Shown here in pieces: positions 43,005 to 52,412 of a stretch of 64,000 bases of DNA; position 1 is the stretch's first letter; each line of letters begins with the position of its first letter. The stretch spans positions 744,001 through 808,000 of the forward strand of contig SDUX01000001.1 of assembly GCA_008729055.1 (NCBI GenBank), written 5' to 3'. The position numbers were made by a program, and so were the translations under genes. Source of the stretch: Pyropia haitanensis (lineage: Eukaryota > Rhodophyta > Bangiophyceae > Bangiales > Bangiaceae). The notes beneath the pieces were generated by a model that saw nothing but the letters and a program-made list of their open reading frames with translations, was not told the origin of the DNA and did no database searches.

Positions 43005-44126
43005 CTAAGCCGTGGTGTCCACGGTCGCGTTCATCTCGACCTTCTTCCCCACCATCTGCTCAAAGCGGGCGACCTCGCCCGCAGACCCGTAGCACACCTG
43101 GCTCCGGTCTTCCGTGTTCTCCACCTTGATGTCCAGCACCGACCCCGACCCGTCCGACGACTTGGCGCCCGCCTTCTCCATAACGTAGCCAATCGGGGCA
43201 ACCTCGTACAGCAGGCGGAGCTTGGCCTTGGCCGAAGGGGACGAAGGGTTGCAGAAAACGCCCTTGCCCTTGACAAGGATCTGGTTCACGTCCCCGACCA
43301 TGCCGCCCGAGTAGCGCAGCTGGAACTTCTCCTTCCGGTAGTAGTCGATGAGGTCGGCGTAGCCCGGGTTGTCCTCAGCGGCGCGCAGGTTGCCGGGCGC
43401 GTACAGCTTGCCCTCGTTGACCGCCGTAAAGGTGGCGGTGTGCACCCACGAGCCATGGCGCGAGGAGAAGTCGTCGATGAGCAGAAACTCGTGCGCACCG
43501 TCAATGCCGTCCATGGCCAGCGTGACCGTCGTGCGGGGACCGTACAGAACCATGCCGCCGGCAACCAAATCGCGGCCGGTCGTGCCCACCAGCTTGTCAC
43601 CCGGCCACACCCCAAAGATGGTGCCGACCGTGAAGTTGGTGTCAATGATAGACGACCCATCGAGCGGGTCAAACGCAACCGAGTACGGCGCGCCGGCGGT
43701 GATAGTCACCTCCTTGGGGACCTCCTCCGACGAGGCGGTGGCGACAACGCCCGACGCCTCCAGGTTATCAAAGATGATCTTGTCCGCCAGCATATCAATC
43801 GCCAGCTGCTCGTCGCCAAAGTCGTTGAAGCAGGCCATCTTGTCGCACGAGGCCGTGCGGATCTTGTACGCCACCTCCTTGCACGACGCAAACATGGCCG
43901 CCACGCACTTGGCCAGCTTGGGGTCCGAGCCAGACAGGAACTCCTCCAGCGTCTCCCCAGTTTGCGCCATCCGCACCGCCGCCGGCGCGGCACGCACGAC
44001 CGACCGGCGCGACGGCGGCGCGACGGCGGTGCCGGCAAAGGCGGTGGCGCGGGCGCCGACGAGGGCGGGCCTCGCCGCCACGCGGGCGGTCACGGACGCG
44101 GCCGCGGCGGGAGTCACAAACGCCAT
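43005..44126 (-). CDS. SBPase: Sedoheptulose-1,7-bisphosphatase, chloroplast precursor
   Basis: Calvin-cycle enzyme that dephosphorylates sedoheptulose 1,7-bisphosphate in the plastid stroma. The single-exon frame of 373 residues starts at MAFVTPAAAA. The first 50 or so residues are an Ala/Arg/Ser-rich transit peptide. Family marks include FGDEQLAIDMLADK, the metal site YSVAFDPLDGSSIIDTNFTV, FGVWPGDKLVGTTGRDLVAG, YGPRTTVTLAMDG, LRYSGGMVGDVNQILVKGKG and AKAKLRLLYEVAPIGYVMEK. ASCDKMACFNDFG keeps the Cys-x4-Cys pair at the place where plant SBPase has its thioredoxin-regulated disulfide, so light/redox control is likely. The open frame continues upstream to 44498, but the ATG at 44126 heads the transit peptide. 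It is divergent from SAE1, with about 670 bp between. Confidence 0.95.
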   Translation of the reverse strand: MAFVTPAAAASVTARVAARPALVGARATAFAGTAVAPPSRRSVVRAAPAAVRMAQTGETLEEFLSGSDPKLAKCVAAMFASCKEVAYKIRTASCDKMACFNDFGDEQLAIDMLADKIIFDNLEASGVVATASSEEVPKEVTITAGAPYSVAFDPLDGSSIIDTNFTVGTIFGVWPGDKLVGTTGRDLVAGGMVLYGPRTTVTLAMDGIDGAHEFLLIDDFSSRHGSWVHTATFTAVNEGKLYAPGNLRAAEDNPGYADLIDYYRKEKFQLRYSGGMVGDVNQILVKGKGVFCNPSSPSAKAKLRLLYEVAPIGYVMEKAGAKSSDGSGSVLDIKVENTEDRSQVCYGSAGEVARFEQMVGKKVEMNATVDTTA

Positions 44127-44798
44127 GGCGACGATTGAGGGGGGGCGGCGCACGTCCAAAGGAGATTGGGAGAGACGGGGGGGGGAAGGAGGGGGCACGG
44201 GGGAAGGACGGGACGCGAGTGGTGAGCGCGTGGGCAATGACAAACGGGGTGGCAACGTCAAGGATAAGAGTGGCACGGCGGGTTGGCAGCGTCCCAGCGA
44301 TGCGCTGAGGACAGAATGCCGATGCGCTGAGGCAAGCATGCCGACGCGCCGCGAGGGTTGGTCCCTGGCGGGGTGTGCACATGAGAGGTGGAGAGAGCTC
44401 CGGAGCCACTCACAGGCCACCAAGCATCCATCCCAAGCCAGGGCCACGCCGATCTGCTCGACGCCCGTGCACCGCTTCAATCTCCGTGGCCACCTCAATT
44501 ACGGTCTACGGGCGTTACTTTGAATGCATTGACGTATTCTTTTCGTCGCTCATCCACGATCGAGGAAAGCGATCGATACAGCAGCGAGCCGGCCTTCCCG
44601 CGCAAACTGGCTCGCCGCCCCGCGCGACGTCTCTCTCGACAGCACCGCGTGCACGCAGACTGGGCGACACCTGTGGCTATCGGTGGGGGCTGTTCTTCCT
44701 TTCTTCCGTGGCAAGGTCGCCTTTAACCCCGAGACTCTTGTGCGTCTTGTGCATGCGTCACCGTTCCTCCCTCTGCTTGGCACGCCTGGCTGGCATCC
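44127..44798. promoter_or_regulatory. Shared divergent promoter region of SBPase and SAE1
   Basis: 672 bp between two divergent start codons. A G-run lies near 44178, and moderate-GC DNA lies between 44290 and 44780. No clear TATA box was seen. Confidence 0.45.
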
Positions 44799-46031
44799 AT
44801 GGCGTCGGCTGCGGATCTGCCCGCGGCCGCCCACCTCCCCGGCGTCTCCAACGGCACGGCCGCGGCCATGGCCGACGCGCCCGCCGGCGGCGGCGCCGAG
44901 CCGCGGGCGCTCACGTCGGAAGAGGCTGCCGTCTATGACCGGCAGATCCGGCTGTGGGGCCTCGAGGCGCAGCAGCGCCTGTCTGCCGCGCGGCTGCTGC
45001 TCGTCGGCACCCTCCCCTCCCACCTGGGCGCGGAGCTGGCCAAGAACCTGGTCCTCGCCGGCGTCGCCCGCCTCACGCTGTGCCCCTTCCCGTCGTCGGC
45101 CGCGTCGGCGCCCTCCTTCCTCGGCGCCACCCCGGCCGCCTTTGTCGCCGCCCTGTCCGAGATGAACCCGCACGTGGCGGTGGACGTGCTGCCGCGGTCG
45201 GCGGCGACGCCCGCCCTCGCCGGCTACGCCGCCGTCTGTGCGCTCGAGCTGGGCGCCCGCCACGAGGCGGTCCTCGCCGACGCGGCGCGGGCGGCGGGGG
45301 TGCCGTTTTTTTCGGGCCGCACCGCGGGGCTGTACGGGGGGCTCTTTATCGACGCGGGGGAGTGGACGTGCGCGGCCGGCGCGGCGGCGGCGGCGCCCGC
45401 TGAGACGCCCGCCGGGGGGGGTGGGGGGGGGGACACGGCGGCCGCGCCGGCCACCATCACCACCTCCTTCCCGCCGCACGCGGCAGCGCGGCGCGTCAAG
45501 GCCGCCGACGCGGTGGTGGGGTGGGGGGTGATGGCCGCGCTGGGCGAGCTCGCTGACGCGACGGCTGGCCGTGGCGCGCACGGGGCGGGCGGCGGCAGCG
45601 GTGGCGGCGGCGCGCACGGGGCGGGCGGCGGTGGCGGCGGTGGCGGCGGTGGCGGCGGCGGCGCGCAAGGGGACGGCGGCGGTGGCGGCGGCGCGGCGGC
45701 GGAGGCGCCCGCCGCCGACGCGCTCGCGGCGGCGGGGGGTGCGCCAGACGGGGCGCCGCCGCCGCCGCCGCCGTCATTTGCAGACGTGTGGGCGCGCCGC
45801 GGGGGCCAGCCTGGCGGCGGCGGCCGCGGTCGGCGCGACGAGGCGGGCCTCGTTGACGCGGTCGGCCGCACATCGGGGGTGCCCCTCCCAGCCGTGGCGG
45901 CGTGCGTGGGCGGCATCTGGGGGCGGGAGGTTATCAAGGTGGCGTCGGGGGTGGGCGTACCGCTGCGCAACTTTTTTTGGTTTGATGGCCGCACGGGGGC
46001 TGGGGTGGTAGAGGTTGTTGGACAGGAGTAG
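44799..46031 (+). CDS. SAE1: SUMO-activating enzyme subunit 1 (SAE1/AOS1)
   Basis: Non-catalytic partner of the SUMO E1 heterodimer (with SAE2/UBA2), which adenylates SUMO. Single exon, 410 residues. The signature is near the N terminus: VYDRQIRLWGLEAQQRLSAA, then LGAELAKNLVLAGVARLTL and ALSEMNPHVAVDVL. The C-terminal half keeps VAACVGGIWGREVIKV and PLRNFFWFDGRTGAGVVEV. Between them, about 200-330, lies a long Gly/Ala/Pro-rich insert made of GGC repeats, which explains the extra length over the usual 350. As in other AOS1 proteins the nucleotide loop is degenerate and there is no catalytic cysteine domain. An earlier in-frame ATG is not seen. Confidence 0.9.
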   Translation: MASAADLPAAAHLPGVSNGTAAAMADAPAGGGAEPRALTSEEAAVYDRQIRLWGLEAQQRLSAARLLLVGTLPSHLGAELAKNLVLAGVARLTLCPFPSSAASAPSFLGATPAAFVAALSEMNPHVAVDVLPRSAATPALAGYAAVCALELGARHEAVLADAARAAGVPFFSGRTAGLYGGLFIDAGEWTCAAGAAAAAPAETPAGGGGGGDTAAAPATITTSFPPHAAARRVKAADAVVGWGVMAALGELADATAGRGAHGAGGGSGGGGAHGAGGGGGGGGGGGGGAQGDGGGGGGAAAEAPAADALAAAGGAPDGAPPPPPPSFADVWARRGGQPGGGGRGRRDEAGLVDAVGRTSGVPLPAVAACVGGIWGREVIKVASGVGVPLRNFFWFDGRTGAGVVEVVGQE

Positions 46032-46330
46032 ATTGCTGATGGAGGACAGTTTGTGACTTGCCTGGGACCTGTGTCGGATGAAGATACGTTGGGTGACCAG
46101 ATGCTGCTACTGGCGAGCCACGCACCCCGGGAGCATTGGGTTGTGGTTGTACGGCACAGGCAGCGTTGGAAATCGTTACGAGTAGCAGTGCCGTAAAGAA
46201 CACAAAGGCTGCGAGCCACAGCGTTGCTGTAGAGAGAGAGGTGAGTGAGTACGTGCATTGAACCACGCTGCACAACTACTGAACCGTGTGTGAAAGAATC
46301 GGACGCGCAGACACAAACGAGTGACAGAAA
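46032..46330. other. Downstream region of SAE1
   Basis: Probable 3' untranslated region of SAE1, up to the outer edge of the inverted HLIP duplication. Nothing else recognised. Confidence 0.4.
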
Positions 46331-47005
46331 CAACAGGCCAGTATATTAACAGTGGTCTATGTACAGAAGCGTATTCAACACAACGCCGTAGATGCCCGTC
46401 ATCCGCAGCGGTAGCCTAATGAGATGGTCCGGCACGTGGGCAAACGTCACGACCCCTGCAACGTCCGCTCACACACCCAGTTTCAGCAACGTCGGCACAC
46501 CGTCGTGTGGCAACGACCGTCCAATGTCACCGCTTGTGGCGTCGAGCCCGTCGAGATGAGGGGGAGGGGCGGACAAACAGACCGCCGTCTAGAACACCTT
46601 GGAGATCAGCTCCGCCGGCAGCGCGCCCAGCGCCGCCACCTGCGAGTAGATGCTCTGCCCCGTCGCGAGCTCCACCACCAGCCCCGACGCAAACCCAATC
46701 ATCGCCCCCCGCCCGTTGACCACCTCAGAGAACCGCGTCCACCCCTGCGGCCGGTTGGACTGCGCGTTGATCTTGGCGTCCGCGTCGCGGGCGATCTTGC
46801 CAAACTTGCGCTTCGGGTCCTCGCCCACCATCATCGTCGGCACGCCGACTCGGCCAGCGGCGGCGGCGGGGGTGGCCAGCGACAGAGGGGCGGTGAAGGT
46901 GGACGACCGCGCCGACACGGCGGCGGTGGAGGTGGTGGGGCGACCGGCGGCCGGGAAGGCCACGGTAGAGCCGACAAAAGCCATGGTAAGGTGAAGAGGG
47001 GGGGG
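46331..47005 (-). repeat. Left arm of HLIP gene inverted duplication
   Basis: 675 bp containing a complete one-helix-protein gene with its 3' flank and about 20 bases of 5' leader. It is reverse-complementary to 48016-48689 with very few differences. Confidence 0.93.
46589..46984 (-). CDS. High light-inducible / one-helix chlorophyll-binding-type protein, copy A
   Basis: 131-residue nuclear-encoded plastid protein of the LHC superfamily (HLIP/OHP/SCP type). Such proteins bind chlorophyll and carotenoid and protect photosystem assembly under strong light. The transit peptide is Ser/Thr/Ala-rich (MAFVGSTVAFPAAGRPTTST) and probably ends near RVGVPTMMV. The mature part has a charged stretch (DPKRKFGKIARDADAKINAQ), then the single helix with the family motif FSEVVNGRGAMIGFASGLVV (Glu, Asn and Arg as pigment ligands) and the tail LATGQSIYSQVAALGALPAE. 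No intron. Copy B differs at three positions, all in the transit peptide. Confidence 0.9.
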   Translation of the reverse strand: MAFVGSTVAFPAAGRPTTSTAAVSARSSTFTAPLSLATPAAAAGRVGVPTMMVGEDPKRKFGKIARDADAKINAQSNRPQGWTRFSEVVNGRGAMIGFASGLVVELATGQSIYSQVAALGALPAELISKVF

Positions 47006-48015
47006 ACGAGGCGGTAGGTTCGAGAACGGTGGGAGGGAGGGAGGGTGCGCTGTGGTCGCGGAGAGAGGGGATGGGCAAGTTACTGTGCAGATGAGTGAAG
47101 AATGGTGTCTTGCTGTTACCGTTCGAGTACTAGCTATCGACGCTGACGGCAGCGTATATGTACTGCCGCCCGGCTAGTCGGCCAGACAGAGAATGCAATT
47201 CACGCATGACCATGCGATAGCCGCCGTGCCGCCGCTGCCCGCAACCGAGGCAGTGGGTGGCCAGGACCCGCCGTCGCTCCGCGGGGTAGCTTCCAGCCGC
47301 CCGTGGCGACGGCCATCACGGCCACGGCTGGCGACTTGGCCGCGACCGGAACCGTTGCGGGCAACTCGCGCCGTATGCAAACGGGAGGATGTGCAAGTCA
47401 TTCCCTGCATGAGCAGACCACAGCGCAGCTGGCCAGGTATCCAGAGAGTACTGGCTGCGGCGGTGGCGCGTACAGCATGCAAAGGGACTCCGCCCATCTC
47501 GCGCTGTCTCAATAGAAGCTTCGCGACGATTCATTGGTCCGTGCATCCCTTCTGTCCAATTGCATGGCGGCACAGCGCCGCGTGGTGGCGGATCCTGTCA
47601 TTCGCAAGCGTGTGGCCACGACAAGGGGAGGTGACCGCCCGCCCGTCCTTCCGCCGCCCAACGGAACTGGATGGCTGATCCATTCGTTCCGCTTGTCACT
47701 CGCGACCGCACCGGTGGTCACGGATGAAGGTGCAGAAGACGATGACATCTTGGCATGGTGGCCCGTCTCTGCTTCCACGGGTGCACGCAGGCGCCTGCGA
47801 GCGGCACGTGCCCCGCGGGTGCGCTGCTGCTGCCGCCTGACTCCGCTCCCTGACTGACCTCAACGACACTACAAGAATCGCGGGTCTCTTCGGCTCCTGA
47901 CCTTTTCACATCACGCAGCATCAACACGACCTACATCGCACCCTCTCACACTCACACACAACCTCTTCTCTCTTCTCTCCTCTCCCATCACGTCCATTCG
48001 TACGCGTCCCCCTCC
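47006..48015. promoter_or_regulatory. Central spacer between head-to-head HLIP genes
   Basis: About 1 kb of unique DNA between the inverted arms; it must hold the promoters of both genes. Pyrimidine-rich leaders (CTCTTCTCTCCTCTCCC near 47970) precede copy B. No other gene. Confidence 0.5.
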
Positions 48016-48689
48016 CCCCCCTCTTCACCTTACCATGGCTTTTGTCGGCTCTGCCGTGGCCTTCCCGGCCGCCGGCCGCTCCACCACCTCCACCGCCGCC
48101 GTGTCGGCGCGGTCGTCCACCTTCACCGCCCCCCTGTCGCTGGCCACCCCCGCCGCCGCCACTGGCCGAGTCGGCGTGCCGACGATGATGGTGGGCGAGG
48201 ACCCGAAGCGCAAGTTTGGCAAGATCGCCCGCGACGCGGACGCCAAGATCAACGCGCAGTCCAACCGGCCGCAGGGGTGGACGCGGTTCTCTGAGGTGGT
48301 CAACGGGCGGGGGGCGATGATTGGGTTTGCGTCGGGGCTGGTGGTGGAGCTCGCGACGGGGCAGAGCATCTACTCGCAGGTGGCGGCGCTGGGCGCGCTG
48401 CCGGCGGAGCTGATCTCCAAGGTGTTCTAGACGGCGGTCTGTTTGTCCGCCCCTCCCCCTCATCTCGACGGGCTCGACGCCACAAGCGGTGACATTGGAC
48501 GGTCGTTGCCACACGACGGTGTGCCGACGTTGCTGAAACTGGGTGTGTGAGCGGACGTTGCAGGGGTCGTGACGTTTGCCCACGTGCCGGACCATCTCAT
48601 TAGGCTACCGCTGCGGATGACGGGCATCTACGGCGTTGTGTTGAATACGCTTCTGTACATAGACCACTGTTAATATACTGGCCTGTTGT
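48016..48689 (+). repeat. Right arm of HLIP gene inverted duplication
   Basis: Mirror copy of 46331-47005. Homology ends within the G/C run about 20 bases before the ATG and again about 260 bases after the stop codon. Confidence 0.93.
48035..48430 (+). CDS. High light-inducible / one-helix chlorophyll-binding-type protein, copy B
   Basis: 131 residues, identical to copy A in the mature protein, including the chlorophyll-binding helix VVNGRGAMIGFASGLVVELA. The three differences are Ala for Thr in MAFVGSA, Ser for Pro in AAGRS, and Thr for Ala in AAATGRVG. Start context CACCTTACCATGGCT. Near-identity across coding and 3' flanking DNA points to a recent duplication or ongoing gene conversion; the divergent layout could double dosage under one control region. 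Confidence 0.9.
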   Translation: MAFVGSAVAFPAAGRSTTSTAAVSARSSTFTAPLSLATPAAATGRVGVPTMMVGEDPKRKFGKIARDADAKINAQSNRPQGWTRFSEVVNGRGAMIGFASGLVVELATGQSIYSQVAALGALPAELISKVF

Positions 48690-49133
48690 GTTTTTCACAC
48701 GTTGAGCCATCGCGTTTGTTCCTTCCAGTCATGGCTCCTCTGTTGGCTAGAGAAGGAGCGGACGCATGCACACGTCTATCGTTGCTCCCAATACGAGCAG
48801 CACCATTCTCGGCGACTGTTGCGCTGGCGTTTGCATCGACGCAGTAGGTCACACCCGTTCTCACAACCGCTTCAGCTGCTGCCTGGGCCACACATCCACC
48901 ACCGGAGTGACTCGCTTCAACGTGCGCCGCTCCGACTACCCTGTCCACCCCCTGCCTCCGCTACCTGCACACGGCATGCCGCGAGCGTCCAAGACTGATC
49001 ACATCGCCGACCTTTCCCCCGCCGAGCGCGGGCCACCAGCGGCTGTCCAAGACTGTTCCCACCGCCGACCTTCCCCCGCCGGGCGCGGGCCACCAGCGGC
49101 TGCCCGTTTCCACGTGACTCGCCCACGCCTGCT
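48690..49133. repeat. Interval right of HLIP duplication with a short tandem repeat
   Basis: No gene seen. Between about 49005 and 49105 a unit containing CGCCGACCTT..CCCCCGCC and GCGCGGGCCACCAGCGGCTG occurs twice with small changes. Confidence 0.5.
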
Positions 49134-49877
49134 GTGGCGGTGGCAATCCCCACGTCCGCACGGAGCAGGCAGCGGAATGAGAGCCGGATTATTGGTCCGC
49201 ACGCAGCCGCCGGCCGTCCACAAGACAGACTGTCGCCGCCGCCGTCACCACCACCGCCGCCGTCACCGCCTCCGCCACCGCCGCCATCCAGAAGCCGACT
49301 GTGTGAGGAGGACCAGTCTCACGGCCACGTGGACACACACACAGGGGAAGGCGCCGTGGCGGCAATGGGCGCCGCGTCGGCCGCCGACGGGAGGGAGGGG
49401 GTGACGGCGGCGGCGCCGGCAGCAGCGACGGCGGCGGCGGCTGCCGGTCGCGACCAGGTGACCACGACGGCGGACTACTCGCGACGCGCGCGGCCCGTGT
49501 CGCCCGCCACAGGAGGAGGGGCCTTTGCCGCCCGCCGCTCATTGCAGGGGCAGCGGCGTCCCCGCGCCCGCGGGCACCGCGGTGCGGCCGTTGGCATGGC
49601 TGCGTCGAAGGCGCGCGCCGCGGCGGACGGCGCGGGCCTGCCGCCGGCCGCGGTGGGTAGGAGGGCGTCGGTGGCGGCGGGTGTGCTGGCAGGCACCGCC
49701 GCCGCCACCGCCGCCGCCGTCTCCGCCGCCGCTGCCGCCGCCGCCTCCGTCTCCGTCTCCGCCGCCGCCGCCGCTGACGCCGACGCCTGCGGCGGCGGCG
49801 GTCAGCCGAGGAGGGGTGAGCGATTGGGACGAGCCGCGGGCGTGGGGGAGCGCTCGCGGCGGCGACCGCCGCAGTAA
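49134..49877 (+). CDS. Low-complexity hypothetical ORF
   Basis: A 247-codon Ala/Arg/Pro-rich frame; an internal ATG at 49362 would give about 170 residues. A hydrophobic Ala-rich stretch (VAAGVLAGTAAATAAAVSAA) could be a membrane segment or just composition. No family recognised; it may not be a gene. Confidence 0.2.
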   Translation: MAVAIPTSARSRQRNESRIIGPHAAAGRPQDRLSPPPSPPPPPSPPPPPPPSRSRLCEEDQSHGHVDTHTGEGAVAAMGAASAADGREGVTAAAPAAATAAAAAGRDQVTTTADYSRRARPVSPATGGGAFAARRSLQGQRRPRARGHRGAAVGMAASKARAAADGAGLPPAAVGRRASVAAGVLAGTAAATAAAVSAAAAAAASVSVSAAAAADADACGGGGQPRRGERLGRAAGVGERSRRRPPQ

Positions 49878-50681
49878 TGCCGATGGGGCGGCGTTCTCCG
49901 AACTTGGCCCAAGGGCAACGTGGTAGCAACCACCTGCTGATGATGGTCTCAAGCGTGCCGCGTGACGACAGGGCGAGCACAGTGGTCTTGTTTGACGCGT
50001 CCAAAGCCATCTCCACGGTAGCGACTAAGGCGCAAGCAACACCTGACGCCGGTCAGAGACAACGAGGTAATAAATATGAAGAGTTCATATGGGTGGAGAC
50101 AGCCGCTATATACACATCGGTAGCAGCTGCTCGAGCCGATGCTCACTGCTCGCTCCGACCCACATCGACAACCGCATCCTGTACAACGCGCTCACGTTCA
50201 CACCTCATTCACACACCATAAGCCGAGGTCCTAAGCCAAAACATCTACGCACCTGACAAGAGAAGCATGACAAAGAGGTCAACAGAGAGCAGCACCGCCA
50301 GCAGCAAGAGCGTTCCAGCATCGCAGGTTAGGTGTCGCGCTCACGAGGCTGGCTGCCATCCAGTCCACAAAACCTCCTTCTCCCATCCGCTCAGGGACCG
50401 TCTCACTTGCGTCAGCAGCGGCATGGCCGCGCGTACAAAATATCACATCACGCTGGCACGACATCTGGCCGGCCAGTAAGAAGGATCCATTGTTAATACG
50501 CTCATCAGTGCAAGCAAGCCCGCCCGGGGTCCAGCACAGCTGACAGCCGCCATCGCAACACTACGTACCGTTGGTCCGACGACAAGAACCGACATCCGTT
50601 GGCCCGTCCGCCGTACGCAAGCAGCAGCCGCGCCGGAAAGCACCGGGTGCCGCCGCGCCGCACCACCCGACCACAGCGCGG
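49878..50681. other. Intergenic interval, nothing recognised
   Basis: Moderate-GC DNA with short ORFs only; no RNA or repeat identified. Confidence 0.4.
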
Positions 50682-52412
50682 TCAGGCCACGTCCGACCCG
50701 TCCGACGTCCCCCCCCCGGCAGACGCACCCCCCCGGCTGTCCTGGCCGCCCGGCCGTGGCGGGCGCACGCGGCCGACGCCCCCTCCCAAGAAGCACAGAC
50801 CCTCATCCCGTCGCCGCCGCACGGGCGGCGCCAGCGGCGGCCCGTCAGCCGGCGCGCCGCCCGTCGTCACGGGTGTCGTCGCCGGCGGGGCGGGGGGCGC
50901 CTCGGCGTCCGCGGTGCCACTCCCGTCGCCAGCCGCCGCCGCGGCCGCCGCCGCTCGGGGAGCCGCCCCGCCGCGCGGCGGTAGCGGCGGCAGCGCCTCG
51001 AGCGCCTCATCCGTCGACGCACTGCGGCGCACCTGCCGCCGCGGCGACGCCGCCACCCACCTGGGCACGTGTAGGTCGTCCACCGCCATGGCGCGGGGCG
51101 TGCCGCGTGGGATGACCGCAGGCGGCGGCGGCGGCCGCGTGGCGTGCGCATACGGCGGGTGGGCGGGGTGCGGGTGAGGATAAGGGGGGTGGACGGAGAC
51201 GCCCCCGCCGCCTGGCGGCCGCGGCGGCAGACGGTCGTCCATCCCCTCCGCCACGGACGCAACAGCCGTCGGCACTGGCCCGCGTGACTGGAGGTCTTCT
51301 ACCGAACCCGCCGACGAGGCGGTGGCGGAAAAGAGCACCCCAGAACAGCTGGGGCCGCCGCCCGCGGCGAGGCTTCGCGCCGCCGCCACGAGTGCCGGGC
51401 CCGCCCCGTCACTCGAGACGCTGCGGAGAAAGCCACGGCGCCCGTCGCCGCGCGCGCCGTGGCGGGAGGGGATCGACCACGCGGGCGCGCCCGCCGCCGC
51501 GCTTGCTTGAGACGGCGCGACTGGGGCGGGTTCCAGCCGGGGTGCGCCGCCTCTCCCCATCAGCAAAGACGCAGAAGGGGCCGACGAGGACACCCCCCCA
51601 AGGGGCGGCTGCGCGCCCGAAGACCCACCCAGGTCAGTCGACAACGAATGGCCGGGGGTGGCACAGTTGGCTGCGGGCACCCCCATTGTCGATGACACAG
51701 CCGCCCCCCCAACAGAGGAAGACGTTTGCCAGGGCGGCGCATCTCGTGCGCCGCCGCCCGCGCCACGGAGGGGCGCGGCCACAGCCGTGTCGCCCCGCCC
51801 GCGGTCACTGCGCAGGTCCGTGTCCACCGACACGGACCGTCGCATCGCTGCGCGGCTGGCGGCGGGCAGGCAAATCGCCACCGCCGCGGCGGGCACGTCC
51901 CACCCGCACCCGTCGGCGGCGGGCCCCGCCCACGAGGCGCCCAGCGTCAGGTCATCCTCTGACGACGATGGCGACAGCACCGTCGCTGGCGCCTCGGACC
52001 GCAACGCGGCCCGGCGGCGGGCGCGGCCGCCGCCACCGCCACCAATGCCGCCCCCGCCGCTGCCGCCAACTCCGCCGCTGTTGCCGTCGGCGCCACGGGG
52101 CGTCACGAAGCCACTTCCACCCGACAGGCGGGCGCGGACACGGCCGCTGCTGCCGCCGCCGCCATCCCCAGCGACGAGGCCCTCGTCCACCGACGCGGAG
52201 CGGCGATAGGGGAGGCGCCCCCCGCCCCCCCGCGGCGGCGGCAAGCGGCGGGGCGGCAGCGGGGGTCCGCCGCCCGCGTCCGACGCGGCGCCGCCCCCGC
52301 CGGCCGCGTCCTCCCCGTCCGACCCGCCGGGGCGGTGCTCCCACGGCTTGGGCTTGCAGTGCTCCCGCCAGGTGTGGAGTACCAGCGTCGTCACGGGGGG
52401 CACCCGCGGCAT
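50682..52412 (-). CDS. Long disordered protein with repeated R-S-x-S-x-D motifs
   Basis: 576-residue single-exon frame, no known family. Only the first 35 residues look folded (PPVTTLVLHTWREHCKPKPW). The rest is Gly/Pro/Ser/Ala-rich and must be mostly disordered. A motif recurs about five times: RRSASVDEGL (about 70), RRSVSVDTDL (about 190), GHSLSTDLGG, FLRSVSSDGAG (about 330) and RRSASTDEAL (about 460). Each has basic-x-Ser-x-Ser/Thr-Asp/Glu character, as in basophilic kinase and 14-3-3 sites. Periodic conservation inside drifting sequence is the best argument that the ORF is real. The ATG at 52412 is the first. Confidence 0.55.
   Translation of the reverse strand: MPRVPPVTTLVLHTWREHCKPKPWEHRPGGSDGEDAAGGGGAASDAGGGPPLPPRRLPPPRGGGGRLPYRRSASVDEGLVAGDGGGGSSGRVRARLSGGSGFVTPRGADGNSGGVGGSGGGGIGGGGGGRARRRAALRSEAPATVLSPSSSEDDLTLGASWAGPAADGCGWDVPAAAVAICLPAASRAAMRRSVSVDTDLRSDRGRGDTAVAAPLRGAGGGARDAPPWQTSSSVGGAAVSSTMGVPAANCATPGHSLSTDLGGSSGAQPPLGGVSSSAPSASLLMGRGGAPRLEPAPVAPSQASAAAGAPAWSIPSRHGARGDGRRGFLRSVSSDGAGPALVAAARSLAAGGGPSCSGVLFSATASSAGSVEDLQSRGPVPTAVASVAEGMDDRLPPRPPGGGGVSVHPPYPHPHPAHPPYAHATRPPPPPAVIPRGTPRAMAVDDLHVPRWVAASPRRQVRRSASTDEALEALPPLPPRGGAAPRAAAAAAAAGDGSGTADAEAPPAPPATTPVTTGGAPADGPPLAPPVRRRRDEGLCFLGGGVGRVRPPRPGGQDSRGGASAGGGTSDGSDVA

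Noticed and set aside
44127..44498. Upstream extension of the SBPase frame (124 codons)
   Set aside because: The extension is not transit-peptide-like, while the ATG at 44126 starts a typical plastid presequence.
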